Shown piece by piece: positions 1 through 10,167 of a DNA stretch of 64,000 nucleotides (position 1 is its first letter; each line of letters opens with the position of its first letter). Source of the DNA: an uncultured Clostridia bacterium (lineage in GTDB: Bacteria > Bacillota > Clostridia > Oscillospirales > Oscillospiraceae); NCBI GenBank assembly GCA_945948185.1, contig CAMFAL010000003.1, positions 1-64,000 on the forward strand. The letters run 5' to 3'. The position numbers and the translations under genes were made by a program. Below the pieces are notes generated by a model. That model saw only the letters and a list, made by a program, of their open reading frames with translations, had not been told where the DNA came from and ran no database searches.

Positions 1-13
1 AATCTAAGGATTT

Positions 14-1366
14 CTACAAGGTTTCTCTTTGTAGCAACACTATTGTCTCCACATGCCTGGTCCCCGGGAACATATCCACAGCCACAGCACGCACTGCCTT
101 ATAACCAAGATTCTCAAAAATCTTAATGTCTCTGCCCAGGGTGGCGGGGTCGCAGGAGACGTACACCACCCGATTCGGTCTCATCCCTGCCACAGAGGCA
201 ATTACCTCGGGAGCCAGTCCCTTCCGGGGCGGGTCCACAGTGATGACGTCAGGCCGCAGGCCCTCTCCTTCCAGCTTCGCCGCAATGTCCGCCGCGTCTC
301 CGCAGAAGAACTCCGCATTTCCGATGCCATTCCGGGCAGCGTTCTCCTTGGCGTCCTCAATGGCAGGCGGCACGATCTCCGCGCCGATGGCCCGCTTCGC
401 CTGCTTGGCAAGACACAGGGTGATCGTGCCGGTGCCGCAGTACAGGTCCAGCACCGTCTCCTCCCCCGTCAGCCCGGCAAACTCCAGGGCCTTTCCGTAC
501 AGCACCTCCGCCTGATCCCGGTTCACCTGGTAGAAGGAGGGGACAGACAACTTGAAGGTCAGGCCGCAAAGGGTGTCCATCAGGAAATCCTGGCCCCAGA
601 TGGTGCGGTACTTATCCCCCAGAATCACATTGCTCTTGGCGGTATTGGTGTTCAGTACCACACCCACGGTCCTGGGTGCCGCCGCCCGGATAAATGCCGC
701 CAGCTCCGGCTCCCGGGGGAACTGCTTGCCGTTGGCGATGACGCAGCAGAGGCTTTCTCCCTTTTTGTTTACCCGGACGTAGATGTGCCGCACCAGGCCC
801 TTGCCGGTGCGCTCGTCATAGGCGGAGACGTTGTACCGCTTCATCCAGTCCCCCACGGCCTTGGCCGTCTTGTCGGAAACCTCCGACTGGATCAGGCAGC
901 GGTCGATGGGCACCACCTTGTGGGTCCGGGCCTGGAAAAAGCCGATGGCCCCGTCTGCCCCCACGGGATACTGGCTCTTGTTGCGGTAATGGGCAGGGTC
1001 CTTGGCCCCCAGGATCTCCTCCACCTGGAGGTCGGTCCCGCCCAGACGGGTCAGGGCGTCCTGAACCCGCTGACGCTTGGCCCACAGCTCCTCGGCGTAG
1101 CTCATGTGCTGGAAGTCACAGCCGCCGCATTTTCCGAAATAGGGACACTCCGGCTTTGCCCGCTCCGTGGAGGGATTTTTGATTTTGACGATCTTCCCGG
1201 CGGCGCAAGTCTTCATGACCTTTGTGATCTTCAGGTCGATGGTCTCACCCCGGATAGCCTGAGGCACGAAGACCACGGCGCCCTCCAGGCGCACGATGCC
1301 CAGGCCCTCGCTGGAGTAGCCCTCCACAGTGCCGGTATAGATGTGATTTTCAAGCAGTTTTTCCAT
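14..1366 (-). CDS. rlmD: 23S rRNA (uracil-5-)-methyltransferase, RlmD/RumA family
   Basis: TRAM-like N-terminus, CPYFGKCGGCDFQHM Fe-S motif, DLYCGTGTITL SAM motif and VSCDPATLGRD catalytic motif. Confidence 0.9.
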   Translation of the reverse strand: MEKLLENHIYTGTVEGYSSEGLGIVRLEGAVVFVPQAIRGETIDLKITKVMKTCAAGKIVKIKNPSTERAKPECPYFGKCGGCDFQHMSYAEELWAKRQRVQDALTRLGGTDLQVEEILGAKDPAHYRNKSQYPVGADGAIGFFQARTHKVVPIDRCLIQSEVSDKTAKAVGDWMKRYNVSAYDERTGKGLVRHIYVRVNKKGESLCCVIANGKQFPREPELAAFIRAAAPRTVGVVLNTNTAKSNVILGDKYRTIWGQDFLMDTLCGLTFKLSVPSFYQVNRDQAEVLYGKALEFAGLTGEETVLDLYCGTGTITLCLAKQAKRAIGAEIVPPAIEDAKENAARNGIGNAEFFCGDAADIAAKLEGEGLRPDVITVDPPRKGLAPEVIASVAGMRPNRVVYVSCDPATLGRDIKIFENLGYKAVRAVAVDMFPGTRHVETIVLLQRETL

Positions 1367-1405
1367 AACAACCTCGGTGGGACGGATTTTTGTGCGAAGC
1401 TCCTT

Positions 1406-3010
1406 TTATGCCTCCCACTTCTCCAGCAGTTGCCGCAGTTGGTCGGCAAACCGTGCCAAGCTCTTGTTGTCCCGGCCCTTGGAGCGCTTGATGCTCTCCA
1501 TAAGCATGTTGCCCACAGCCACCAGCCGCTCGTAGGCGGAGGAGGTGCGGACGCCGGTGACGGCGGACTTGATCTTCCGCTCCGGCAGGTAACCAGGCTC
1601 CAGCACCTTGTCGGCGATCAGGTCGTAGACCTCAGTGTACTGAGGCGCATGGGCGGTGAAGCCCAGGTTAGTGATACTCTGGGCAAAGAAGGGCGCCACC
1701 TCCCGGTCACCGTGGACCACGAAGACGTGCTGGGGCTTGGGCGCCTTGAAATTCTGAATCCAGGCCAGCAGGTGATCCCGGTCGGCATGGGAGCTGAGGC
1801 CCTTGAAATTCACGATCTGGGCGTTGACGGCGATCTCCTCACCGAAGAGTTTGACACTCTTGGCCCCCTCCAGCAGGGTCCGGCCCAGAGTGCCCTCCCC
1901 CTGGTAGCCCACGAACACCACAGAGCTCTCCTTCCGCCACAGGTTGTGCTTCAGATGGTGGCGGATACGGCCCGCGTCACACATACCGGATGCGGAGATG
2001 ATCACCTTGGGGGTGGGATCCATATTCAGCAGCTTGGATTCCTCGCTGGTCTCCGTCATGCGCAGGTTGGTAAAGTTGAACATGTGGGTGCCGTCCTGCA
2101 CCAGAGCCAGGGCGTCCTCGTCCAGATAGCCGCGGAGGTCTCCCACAAAAATGGTGGTAGCCTTCTTGGCCAGGGGGGAGTCGATATACACCGGGAAGTC
2201 CGGGTTGCTCTTCACCAGGCCTGCGTCCTTGATCTCCCGGATGAAGTACAGCAGCTCCTGGGTACGGCCCACGGCAAAGGAGGGGATCACCACGTTGCCG
2301 CCCCGGCCGATGGTCTCGTCAATGATCCTGGCCAGGTCATCGGTATAACTCCAGACCTCCGTGTGGTTGCGGTCGCCGTAGGTGGATTCCATAACCACAT
2401 AGTCGGCGCCGTCCAGATAGGTCGGGTCCCGAATGATGGGCTGCTTGATGTTGCCCAGGTCACCGGAGAACACCAGATTCTTAGTAACGCCGTCTTCCGT
2501 GGCGTGAACGATGATGCTGGCGCTGCCCAGCAGGTGTCCCGCGTCCACGAACTCCACCGTGACGCCCTCGCACAGGGGCACCGCCTGGCCGTACTCGCAG
2601 GTGGTAACGAACTCCCGCACCCGGGCCGCGTCCTCAATGGTATAGAGGGGCTCAACCTTGGGAGCACCGGATCGCTCCGCCTTGCGGTTCTTCCACTCGG
2701 CGTCCGACTCCTGGATATGGGCGGAGTCCATCAGCATGATATCCAGCAGGTCCGCCGTCAGCCGGGTGGTCACAATACGGCCCTGGAAACCCTGCTTGAT
2801 GAGCATGGGCACCCGGCCGGAATGGTCGATATGAGCATGGGTGATGAGCACATAGTCAATGCTGCCCGCCGCAAAAGGCAGGGCCTCATTGTCCACCTCG
2901 TCTCTTCCCTGCTGCAGACCGCAGTCCACCAGGATACGCTTGCCGCCTACCTCCAGGCAGTGGCAGCTGCCGGTGACACACTGATCGGCTCCGTAAAAAC
3001 TGAGCTTCAT
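1406..3010 (-). CDS. MBL-fold metallo-hydrolase, beta-CASP/RMMBL RNA-processing type
   Basis: HAHIDHSGR motif, GDLGN, ASGMCDAGRI and HADRDHLL motifs; start trimmed to MKLSFYG from the longer ORF 1406..3232. Confidence 0.88.
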   Translation of the reverse strand: MKLSFYGADQCVTGSCHCLEVGGKRILVDCGLQQGRDEVDNEALPFAAGSIDYVLITHAHIDHSGRVPMLIKQGFQGRIVTTRLTADLLDIMLMDSAHIQESDAEWKNRKAERSGAPKVEPLYTIEDAARVREFVTTCEYGQAVPLCEGVTVEFVDAGHLLGSASIIVHATEDGVTKNLVFSGDLGNIKQPIIRDPTYLDGADYVVMESTYGDRNHTEVWSYTDDLARIIDETIGRGGNVVIPSFAVGRTQELLYFIREIKDAGLVKSNPDFPVYIDSPLAKKATTIFVGDLRGYLDEDALALVQDGTHMFNFTNLRMTETSEESKLLNMDPTPKVIISASGMCDAGRIRHHLKHNLWRKESSVVFVGYQGEGTLGRTLLEGAKSVKLFGEEIAVNAQIVNFKGLSSHADRDHLLAWIQNFKAPKPQHVFVVHGDREVAPFFAQSITNLGFTAHAPQYTEVYDLIADKVLEPGYLPERKIKSAVTGVRTSSAYERLVAVGNMLMESIKRSKGRDNKSLARFADQLRQLLEKWEA

Positions 3011-3172
3011 ACGCGGGACCTCCTTCAGATATTCGATATAGATATTATAGCACGTTCTTTGAAAAAGTACAACGGAAAAGCACATCCCATCCGCCGGAGC
3101 ACATTGTAACCGCTTTGTTCTTGTTTTCCACTCCGCTTTTCGGTATGCTGGAAAGACGGAAGAGGTGATTGT

Positions 3173-4354
3173 ATGGCGCCCCGCACCCTGCTGATTCCGT
3201 CCCTGCTGGACGACTGGTTCCCCCTGCTGCAATACGCCTTCGCGTCAGACCGCTGGGTTCCGGTACTGCTGACAGAAAACGGACCGCATCTGGCCCACCT
3301 GGGCCTGCGGTACATCCATAGCGACATGTGCTATCCTGCCCATCTGGTGGCGGGACAGGTGCTGGCGGCCCTGGGTTCCGGGAAATACGACGTTGCCCGC
3401 TGCGGCGTCCTCATCGGACAGGCGGGGGACGAGTGCCGGGGTTCCTGCTTCATCCGCCTGATGCGGGGTGTCCTGGACCGGGCGGGGTATTCGCAGGTGG
3501 CCCTGGTGTCCCTGAATGTCCGGGACATTGACCGGGAAAACGGCCTGTCCATCCGCCCGTCCATGGTCTGGCAGGCCCTGGCCGCCGCCGTGTGGGGTGA
3601 CGCCTTGGCCATCCTTCGGGACCAGACCAGGCCTTTTGAGGCCGTTCCCGGTTCAGCGGAAGCTCTGTGGCGGGAGTGGATGGAGACCCTGGGAAGGGAA
3701 CTGCAAAGAGGAAAGTCCCTGTCCCGTCGGGCCATCCTTGCCCGGTGCCAGGAGATGGCGGACAGCTTCCGCCGCCTGGATACCGTGGAACGGGATGTGC
3801 AGACCGTTGCTATTGTGGGCGAGATCTACACCCGGAACTGCCGCCTGGGCAACTGGGACCTGAAGCGCTATCTGGCAGCGGAGCATGTCCGCATCTGCGC
3901 CGGGGGCCTGACCTGGCATGCGCTTTACTATATGGACTCCCATGCCCTGAAAGGCCCCGCCGTTCAGCGGGCTTTCTACCGGATCGTACGGAGCTATACC
4001 GCCGCGGTCCAGCGGGAGCTGGTGGACATTCTCCGCCATGCCGGGTTCATCACCCTGCCGCCTCTCCCGGAGCTGAAGCAGCAGGGCCGTGGCTTTGCCC
4101 CGCTGAACGTCACGGTGGCGGACGGCTGGCTGGTGGCCGCCGAGATCGTGGGCTGGGCTGGGCAGGGCGTCCGCAAGGTCCTCTGCATCCAACCCTTCGC
4201 CTGCCTGCCGGGACACATTTTCGGCAAGGGACAGTATGCCGCCCTCCAGCGGAAGCTGCCGGGGACCCGACTGGTCAGCGTGGACTACGACGCCAGTACC
4301 GGCGAAGGCACGGTCCAGAGCCGTGTCCGGATGCTCCTGGACGAGGAGCTGTAA
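3173..4354 (+). CDS. HgdB/DUF2229-like protein, related to the C-terminal part of 2-hydroxyacyl-CoA dehydratase activase proteins
   Basis: TLLIPSLLDDWFPLL, YIHSDMCYPAHLVAGQ, GQAGDECRGSCFIRLMR motifs resemble the non-ATPase part of YjiL/HgdC-HgdB fusions; no BadF-type ATPase domain present. Confidence 0.72.
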   Translation: MAPRTLLIPSLLDDWFPLLQYAFASDRWVPVLLTENGPHLAHLGLRYIHSDMCYPAHLVAGQVLAALGSGKYDVARCGVLIGQAGDECRGSCFIRLMRGVLDRAGYSQVALVSLNVRDIDRENGLSIRPSMVWQALAAAVWGDALAILRDQTRPFEAVPGSAEALWREWMETLGRELQRGKSLSRRAILARCQEMADSFRRLDTVERDVQTVAIVGEIYTRNCRLGNWDLKRYLAAEHVRICAGGLTWHALYYMDSHALKGPAVQRAFYRIVRSYTAAVQRELVDILRHAGFITLPPLPELKQQGRGFAPLNVTVADGWLVAAEIVGWAGQGVRKVLCIQPFACLPGHIFGKGQYAALQRKLPGTRLVSVDYDASTGEGTVQSRVRMLLDEEL

Positions 4355-4396
4355 AAAGGACGCCGACATGATATCCTGTTAGGCCTTCATCACCGA

Positions 4397-4423
4397 GGCC
4401 GCCCCGTGAGGGCGGTCTTTTTA
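4397..4423 (+). terminator. intrinsic terminator
   Basis: GGCCGCCC-cgtga-GGGCGGTC followed by TTTTT. Confidence 0.75.
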
Positions 4424-4563
4424 TGTCCCCGATTGTGAACTTTTTTCGCAGGTGCCTGATTTTCTTTGCATTTTCCGCCAGTTTGTGATATGCTATCATA
4501 GCTTTATTATGGATATACTGAAATCCTGACGCATACAGGATCAGAAAGGATGTTTCAAATATC

Positions 4564-7314
4564 ATGGGTCTGTTGAAAACACTGTTTGGCGATTCCAGTT
4601 CCCGGGAGTTGAAGTCCATCTACCCCATCGTGGACAAGATCGACGCCATGGCCGACGAGTACAAAGCCATGACCGACGCCCAGCTCCAGGCAAAGACCGC
4701 CGAATTTAAGGAGCGTCTTGCGAATGGTGAGACGCTGGACGATATCCTGCCGGAGGCCTTTGCCACCGTGCGGGAGGCCGCTGACCGCGTACTGGGCATG
4801 CGCCCCTACCGGGTCCAGCTGGTGGGCGGCATCGTGCTGCACCAGGGCCGTATCGCCGAGATGAAGACCGGTGAGGGCAAGACCCTGGTGGCCACCCTGC
4901 CCGCCTATCTGAACGCTCTGACTGGCCGGGGCGTCCATATCGTCACCGTCAACGACTATCTGGCCAAGCGTGACTCCGAGTGGATGGGCAAGGTCCACCG
5001 CTTTCTGGGACTGAAGGTGGGCCTGATCGTTCACGGTCTCACCAGCAAGGAGCGCCAGGAGGCCTACGCCGCCGACGTAACCTACGGCACCAACAACGAG
5101 ATGGGCTTCGACTACCTCCGCGACAATATGTGCATCTACTCCAGCGAGCTGGTGCAGCGGGGCCACGCCTTCGCCATCGTGGACGAAGTGGACTCCATCC
5201 TGATCGATGAGGCCCGTACTCCCCTGATCATCTCCGGCCAGGGTGAAAAATCCACCCAGATGTACGACATGGCCGAGATGTTCGTCTCCCGTCTGAAAAA
5301 GCGTGTTGTGGTCCAGGTGGATGACAAGGAGGAAGAGGACACCTCCCTCGACGCCGACTACATCGTGGACGAGAAGGCCAAGTCCGCTACCCTCACCGCC
5401 CGGGGCATTGCCAAGGCGGAGGAGTTCTTCCATGTGGAAAACCTGTCCGATCCCAGCAACGCCACGCTGAACCACCACATCAACCAGGCCCTGAAGGCCC
5501 ACGGCACCATGAAGCGGGACACCGACTACGTGGTGAAGGACGGCGAGGTCATCATCGTGGACGAGTTCACAGGCCGTCTCATGTTCGGCCGCCGCTACTC
5601 CAACGGCCTGCACCAGGCCATCGAGGCCAAGGAACACGTCAGCGTCCGCAGCGAGAACAAGACCCTGGCCACCATCACCTTCCAGAACTATTTCCGCCTG
5701 TACGACAAGCTGTCCGGTATGACCGGTACCGCCATGACGGAGCAGGAGGAGTTCGGCACCATCTACAACCTGGACATCGTGGAGATTCCCACCAACCGCC
5801 CCAACCAGCGTCAGGACCACCACGACGTGGTGTACAAGACTGAGGACGGCAAGTTCCGGGCGGTCATCCAGCAGGTGAAAGAGTGCCACGCCAAGGGCCA
5901 GCCCGTTCTGGTTGGCACTGTGTCCATTGAAAAGAACGAACTGCTCAGCAAACTGCTGGCCCGGGAGGGCATCAGCCATAACCTTTTGAACGCCAAGAAC
6001 CACGAGAAGGAAGCTGAGATCGTGGCCCAGGCCGGTAAGTTCGGTGCCGTCACCGTGGCCACCAACATGGCCGGCCGTGGTACGGATATCATGCTGGGCG
6101 GCAATGCCGAGTATCTGGCCAAGGCCGACCTGGTGAAGGCGGGCTACTCCGAAGAGGTCATCGTGGACGCCACCGGCTATGCCGACACCGATAACCAGGA
6201 TATTCTGGACGCACGGAAGCTCTTTGCGGAACGGATGGCTTACCACAAAGCCATCATCTCCCAGGAGGCCGAAAAGGTCCGTGCCGCCGGCGGCCTGTTC
6301 ATCATTGGCACCGAGCGCCATGAGTCCCGCCGGATTGACAACCAGCTGCGTGGCCGTGCCGGCCGTCAGGGCGACCCCGGCGAAACCCGGTTCTATATCT
6401 CCCTGGAGGACGACCTGATGCGTCTCTTCGGCGGCGAACGCATCAACAACATGATGGAGAAGTTCGACCTGGACGAGGACACTCCCATCGAGAACAAGAT
6501 GCTGACCAAGGCCATTGAGAACGCCCAGACCACCGTGGAGAGCCGGAACTTCCAGTCCCGTAAGTCCGTTCTGGAATACGACGACGTCATGAACAAGCAG
6601 CGCGAGATCATCTATGCCCAGCGCCGCCAGGTGCTGGACGGCATGGATATCAAGGAGACCGTGCTGAACATGATGCACACCTCCATCTCCAATCATGTGG
6701 CCCTGGCCTTCGGCGAAAGCCAGCACCTGGACGCCGCCGGCTACCGGGATATGATGCGGGGTCTGGAGGGCATCTACTTCCTGCCCAGCGCCGTCTGCAT
6801 CCCCGAATCTGAAATTTCCGGCAAGACCCAGGAGGAATTCACAGACCTGTTTATCCAGGCCGCTGAAAAGACCTACGAGGCTAAGGAGGCCGAGATTACC
6901 AGTCCCATCATGCGGGAGCTGGAGCGGGTTATCATGCTGCGTGTGGTGGATGAGTACTGGATGGACCACATCAGCGCCATGGACGATCTGAAGCAGGGCG
7001 TCCGTCTGCAGTCCTGGGGCAACAACAACCCCGTGGATGTCTATAAGCGGGAGTCTCTGGAGATGTTCGAAGAAATGATCTCCGCCATCCAGGACGAGAC
7101 CGTCCGCCGCCTGTACTCCGTCCGTCTGAAGAAGGACGAGGAGGTCAAGCGTGAGCGGGTCGCCAAGGGCATGGTGGAGAACGTGGGCGGCGACGGCACC
7201 ACGCCGAAGAAGCAGCCCGTGAAAAAGACCGCGAAGATCGGCCGCAACGATCCTTGCCCCTGCGGCAGCGGGTTGAAGTGGAAGAAGTGCACCTGCAAAG
7301 AGTACCATGAATAA
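4564..7314 (+). CDS. secA: preprotein translocase ATPase SecA
   Basis: [32 protein letters not shown]-terminal SEC-C zinc motif [17 protein letters not shown]. Confidence 0.98.
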   Translation: MGLLKTLFGDSSSRELKSIYPIVDKIDAMADEYKAMTDAQLQAKTAEFKERLANGETLDDILPEAFATVREAADRVLGMRPYRVQLVGGIVLHQGRIAEMKTGEGKTLVATLPAYLNALTGRGVHIVTVNDYLAKRDSEWMGKVHRFLGLKVGLIVHGLTSKERQEAYAADVTYGTNNEMGFDYLRDNMCIYSSELVQRGHAFAIVDEVDSILIDEARTPLIISGQGEKSTQMYDMAEMFVSRLKKRVVVQVDDKEEEDTSLDADYIVDEKAKSATLTARGIAKAEEFFHVENLSDPSNATLNHHINQALKAHGTMKRDTDYVVKDGEVIIVDEFTGRLMFGRRYSNGLHQAIEAKEHVSVRSENKTLATITFQNYFRLYDKLSGMTGTAMTEQEEFGTIYNLDIVEIPTNRPNQRQDHHDVVYKTEDGKFRAVIQQVKECHAKGQPVLVGTVSIEKNELLSKLLAREGISHNLLNAKNHEKEAEIVAQAGKFGAVTVATNMAGRGTDIMLGGNAEYLAKADLVKAGYSEEVIVDATGYADTDNQDILDARKLFAERMAYHKAIISQEAEKVRAAGGLFIIGTERHESRRIDNQLRGRAGRQGDPGETRFYISLEDDLMRLFGGERINNMMEKFDLDEDTPIENKMLTKAIENAQTTVESRNFQSRKSVLEYDDVMNKQREIIYAQRRQVLDGMDIKETVLNMMHTSISNHVALAFGESQHLDAAGYRDMMRGLEGIYFLPSAVCIPESEISGKTQEEFTDLFIQAAEKTYEAKEAEITSPIMRELERVIMLRVVDEYWMDHISAMDDLKQGVRLQSWGNNNPVDVYKRESLEMFEEMISAIQDETVRRLYSVRLKKDEEVKRERVAKGMVENVGGDGTTPKKQPVKKTAKIGRNDPCPCGSGLKWKKCTCKEYHE

Positions 7315-7315
7315 A

Positions 7316-7491
7316 GAGGGGACTTCGTCCCCCCTTTAGATTCCCCCTCACCAGTGATATCGGTCACTGGTGTGTGCGCCCCAAGGGCGCACAGGTCGGG
7401 GTATTTTCGCCACGTACACACCGCGGCGAAAATGATTAAATGTCCTTGATTTGCCTCTGGTAAATCAACTGGGGAAACCAACGGTTTCCCC
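7316..7491 (+). repeat. multi-hairpin intergenic region containing repeat copy A
   Basis: Consecutive inverted repeats: GGGGAC/GTCCCC, CACCAGTGA/TCACTGGTG (7349-7372), TGTGCGCCC/GGGCGCACA (7373-7393), ATTTTCGCC/GGCGAAAAT (7403-7433), TTGATTT/AAATCAA (7446-7468), GGGGAAACC/GGTTTCCCC (7471-7491). Confidence 0.8.
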
Positions 7492-7573
7492 TAGTCCTCT
7501 TCCTCATCCAATCACGTCCCCTGTTCTCCTGCCGGAGGGCAGGGGGCGCTTTGCTACCAGAAAGGAGTTTCCC

Positions 7574-7774
7574 ATGAAAGAAAGCGATAATATATTAGTG
7601 CTCCTCCAGGATATCAAAGACATGCTGATGGGCTTGGCTATACTGATCGTTGGCGGATTCATTCTCGTGTGTGGCGGAATTGCGTTTCTCCTAGGGCTTA
7701 TCTTGATGGTCGCCGGTGCAGGCTTTGTCTGGCAGGGCTGGCACAATCATAAAACTGCGAAAAAGCAAGACTGA
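7574..7774 (+). CDS. small membrane protein, unknown function
   Basis: AAAGGAG RBS upstream of ATG; 66 aa with two hydrophobic segments; start trimmed from ORF 7451. Confidence 0.65.
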   Translation: MKESDNILVLLQDIKDMLMGLAILIVGGFILVCGGIAFLLGLILMVAGAGFVWQGWHNHKTAKKQD

Positions 7775-7786
7775 ACGGAGGTCTCT

Positions 7787-8602
7787 ATGTCCTTTGACAT
7801 TCACGAACAAAACGGCCTTGTCTGGCTGTCCTCTCCCCTGCTCTCCGGCATCCACCACGGGTTTTCCACACGGCAGGGCGGTGTCTCCGCCGCTCCCTGG
7901 GATTCTCTGAACCTGGGTGTGGGCCGTGGCGACGACCCCGCCGCCGTAGCGGAGAACTACCGCCGCTTCTGCGGCGCTGTCGGCGCGGACGAAAAGCGGG
8001 TGGTCCTCAGCAAGCAGGTCCATGAGACCACGGTCCGGGTCTGCACCGCTGATGAGGCCGGGAAGGGCCTGTGGTCCTCCCGGGACTACACTGCCGATGC
8101 CCTCATCACCAACGAGCCGAACCTGCCGCTGGTGGTCTTTTCCGCCGACTGCGGCATCATTCTGCTGTACGATTCCCTCCAAAAGGCCATAGGCGCCATC
8201 CACGCCGGGTGGCGTGGATGCGCCGCCGGAATTGTGAAAAAAACAGTGGAGGCCATGGTGGCGGAATACGGCTCAAAACCGGAAAACATACTGGCCGCCA
8301 TCGGCCCCTGCATCGGCCAGTGCTGCTTTGAAACCGACGGTGACGTGCCCGCCGCCATGGAGGCCGCTCTGGGCGATGACGCGGCCCCCTTTGTGGAACG
8401 CCGGGGGGCCAAGTACCACGTGGATCTGGCGGGTCTCAACCGCCAATGGCTGCTGCGGGCCGGCCTGACGCCGGACCATATCGACACCTGCTGTCTCTGT
8501 ACCGCCTGCCGCCCCGACCTGTTCTGGTCCCACCGGAAGATGGGCGAAGCCCGGGGCGCTCAGATAGCTATGATCTCCCTGTGTGAGGATAGTTCTCTAT
8601 GA
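7787..8602 (+). CDS. pgeF: peptidoglycan editing factor / multicopper polyphenol oxidase (YfiH/YlmD) family
   Basis: HHGFSTRQGG, ADCGIILLYD, AIHAGWRG, IGPCIGQCCFE motifs. Confidence 0.9.
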   Translation: MSFDIHEQNGLVWLSSPLLSGIHHGFSTRQGGVSAAPWDSLNLGVGRGDDPAAVAENYRRFCGAVGADEKRVVLSKQVHETTVRVCTADEAGKGLWSSRDYTADALITNEPNLPLVVFSADCGIILLYDSLQKAIGAIHAGWRGCAAGIVKKTVEAMVAEYGSKPENILAAIGPCIGQCCFETDGDVPAAMEAALGDDAAPFVERRGAKYHVDLAGLNRQWLLRAGLTPDHIDTCCLCTACRPDLFWSHRKMGEARGAQIAMISLCEDSSL

Positions 8603-10125
8603 AACGACAACTGCTGAAAATATTCTGCCTTCTGCTGCCGGTTCTGCTGCTGACCGGCTGCTGGCAGGAAGAGCCGCCTCCCTCTGGAGACGGCGAACTG
8701 CTCCAGTCCGACCAGCAGGAAACGGAGTCCTCCGACTCCCGGGTGATCCTGCCGGAACTGTTCTCCCTGCCCTATGCGCCGGAACTGACCCTTGACCCCG
8801 TTACCTGTCCCGACGGAATGCAGCAGGTTGTGTCCTCCCTGATCTGCGAGGGGCTGTTCCGCCTGGGAACTGATCTGGAGCCGGAACCCTGCCTCTGCCA
8901 GAGCTACACCTATGACGACGCTTCGTACACCTACGTCTTTACCCTGCGGAGCGGCGTCACCTTCTCCGACGGCACGCCTGTAACCTCTGCCGACGTGAAA
9001 GCCACGCTGGACCGCGCCAGGAAATCGGAGCGCTACGGTGCCCGTCTCTCCGCTATCTCCGAGCTCATTGCCGGGGACGGCGCCGTGACGGTAGTCCTCT
9101 CCGCCCCCAACACCGGCCTCCCTGCCCTGCTGGACGTTCCCATTATCAAGGCGGGCACAGAGGCTGCCCCCATCGGCACCGGTCCGTACCTGCTCTCCAC
9201 GGAGAGCACCGGAACCTATCTGGTGTCCAACCAATCCTGGTGGCGTGGCAGCCAACCCACTGACCGCATCGCCCTGGTGGAGGCCGGTGACCAGGACACC
9301 ATGCTCTACCGCTTCACCTCCCATGACGTCCAACTGGTGACCGCCGACCTGACAGGAACAGACCCCATCAGCGCCACCGGCAGCGTCAGTTACTGTGACG
9401 CGGATACCACCATTCTGCAATACCTGGGCTGCAATGTGACCCGGGAGCCGCTGGACACCCCAGCCTTCCGTCACGCCCTCTCCTTGGGAATCTCCCGTCA
9501 GACCTTGGTCAGCGCCTTTCTCTCCGGTCACGGCGCCACTGCCCAGTTCCCGGTCTCTCCCGTCTCCCCCCTCTATCCGGAGGACCTGGAAGAATCCGAA
9601 GGTCACGAGTCTTTTTTCGCCGCTCTGAAGGAGAGCGGCTATACCTCCGGCCGCACCCTGACGCTGCTGGTAAATGAAGAAAACAGCTTCAAGGTCTCTG
9701 TGGCCCAGGCTATCGCCAACAGCTTCTCCTCCGATGGCGTGCCCATGACAGTCAAAGTTCTGCCCTGGGAGGAGTATATGGCCACGCTGGCCGCCGGGGA
9801 CTTTGACCTCTACTATGGAGAGGTCAAGCTCACCGCCGACTGGGACCTGCGGCCTCTGCTGTCCACAGAGGGTGCTTTGAATGTCAGCGGCTGGGCCGAT
9901 CCACAGGCAGACCAGTTGTTATCCGCTTTCATCTCCGCCGCAGACCGGCCCTCCGCCATGAAGCGGCTGTGCGCCTATCTGCGGGAACAAGCCCCCATCC
10001 TGCCGATATGCTTCAAGTCCACCTCTGTGCTGATGCAGACGGATGTGCTGACCGGACTGAAGCCCACCATGGCAGAGCCCTTTTACAATCTGTCCGACTG
10101 CACCATCCGCCTCCGGGAGAACTGA
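8599..10125 (+). CDS. ABC transporter substrate-binding lipoprotein, oligopeptide (SBP_bac_5) family
   Basis: Lipobox LLLTGCW; GVTFSDGTPVTSADVKATLDRA motif. Confidence 0.88.
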   Translation: MKRQLLKIFCLLLPVLLLTGCWQEEPPPSGDGELLQSDQQETESSDSRVILPELFSLPYAPELTLDPVTCPDGMQQVVSSLICEGLFRLGTDLEPEPCLCQSYTYDDASYTYVFTLRSGVTFSDGTPVTSADVKATLDRARKSERYGARLSAISELIAGDGAVTVVLSAPNTGLPALLDVPIIKAGTEAAPIGTGPYLLSTESTGTYLVSNQSWWRGSQPTDRIALVEAGDQDTMLYRFTSHDVQLVTADLTGTDPISATGSVSYCDADTTILQYLGCNVTREPLDTPAFRHALSLGISRQTLVSAFLSGHGATAQFPVSPVSPLYPEDLEESEGHESFFAALKESGYTSGRTLTLLVNEENSFKVSVAQAIANSFSSDGVPMTVKVLPWEEYMATLAAGDFDLYYGEVKLTADWDLRPLLSTEGALNVSGWADPQADQLLSAFISAADRPSAMKRLCAYLREQAPILPICFKSTSVLMQTDVLTGLKPTMAEPFYNLSDCTIRLREN

Positions 10126-10167
10126 AAACAAACAAGCCGCTGTCGGCCGACAGCGGCTTGTTTGTTT
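10126..10167. terminator. bidirectional terminator, perfect 42-bp palindrome
   Basis: AAACAAACAAGCCGCTGTCGG directly abutting CCGACAGCGGCTTGTTTGTTT between convergent genes. Confidence 0.85.

Noticed and set aside
53-3109. 1018-aa plus-strand ORF
   Set aside because: Antisense to rlmD and the MBL hydrolase; low-complexity composition typical of mirror ORFs in GC-rich coding DNA.
4521-4542. ATCCTG-acgcata-CAGGAT hairpin in the secA leader
   Set aside because: Short, no terminator T-run or alternative pairing; not enough to call a regulatory RNA.
4555-7308. 917-aa minus-strand ORF
   Set aside because: Exact antisense shadow of secA; Leu/Val/His/Gly-rich with no recognisable domain.
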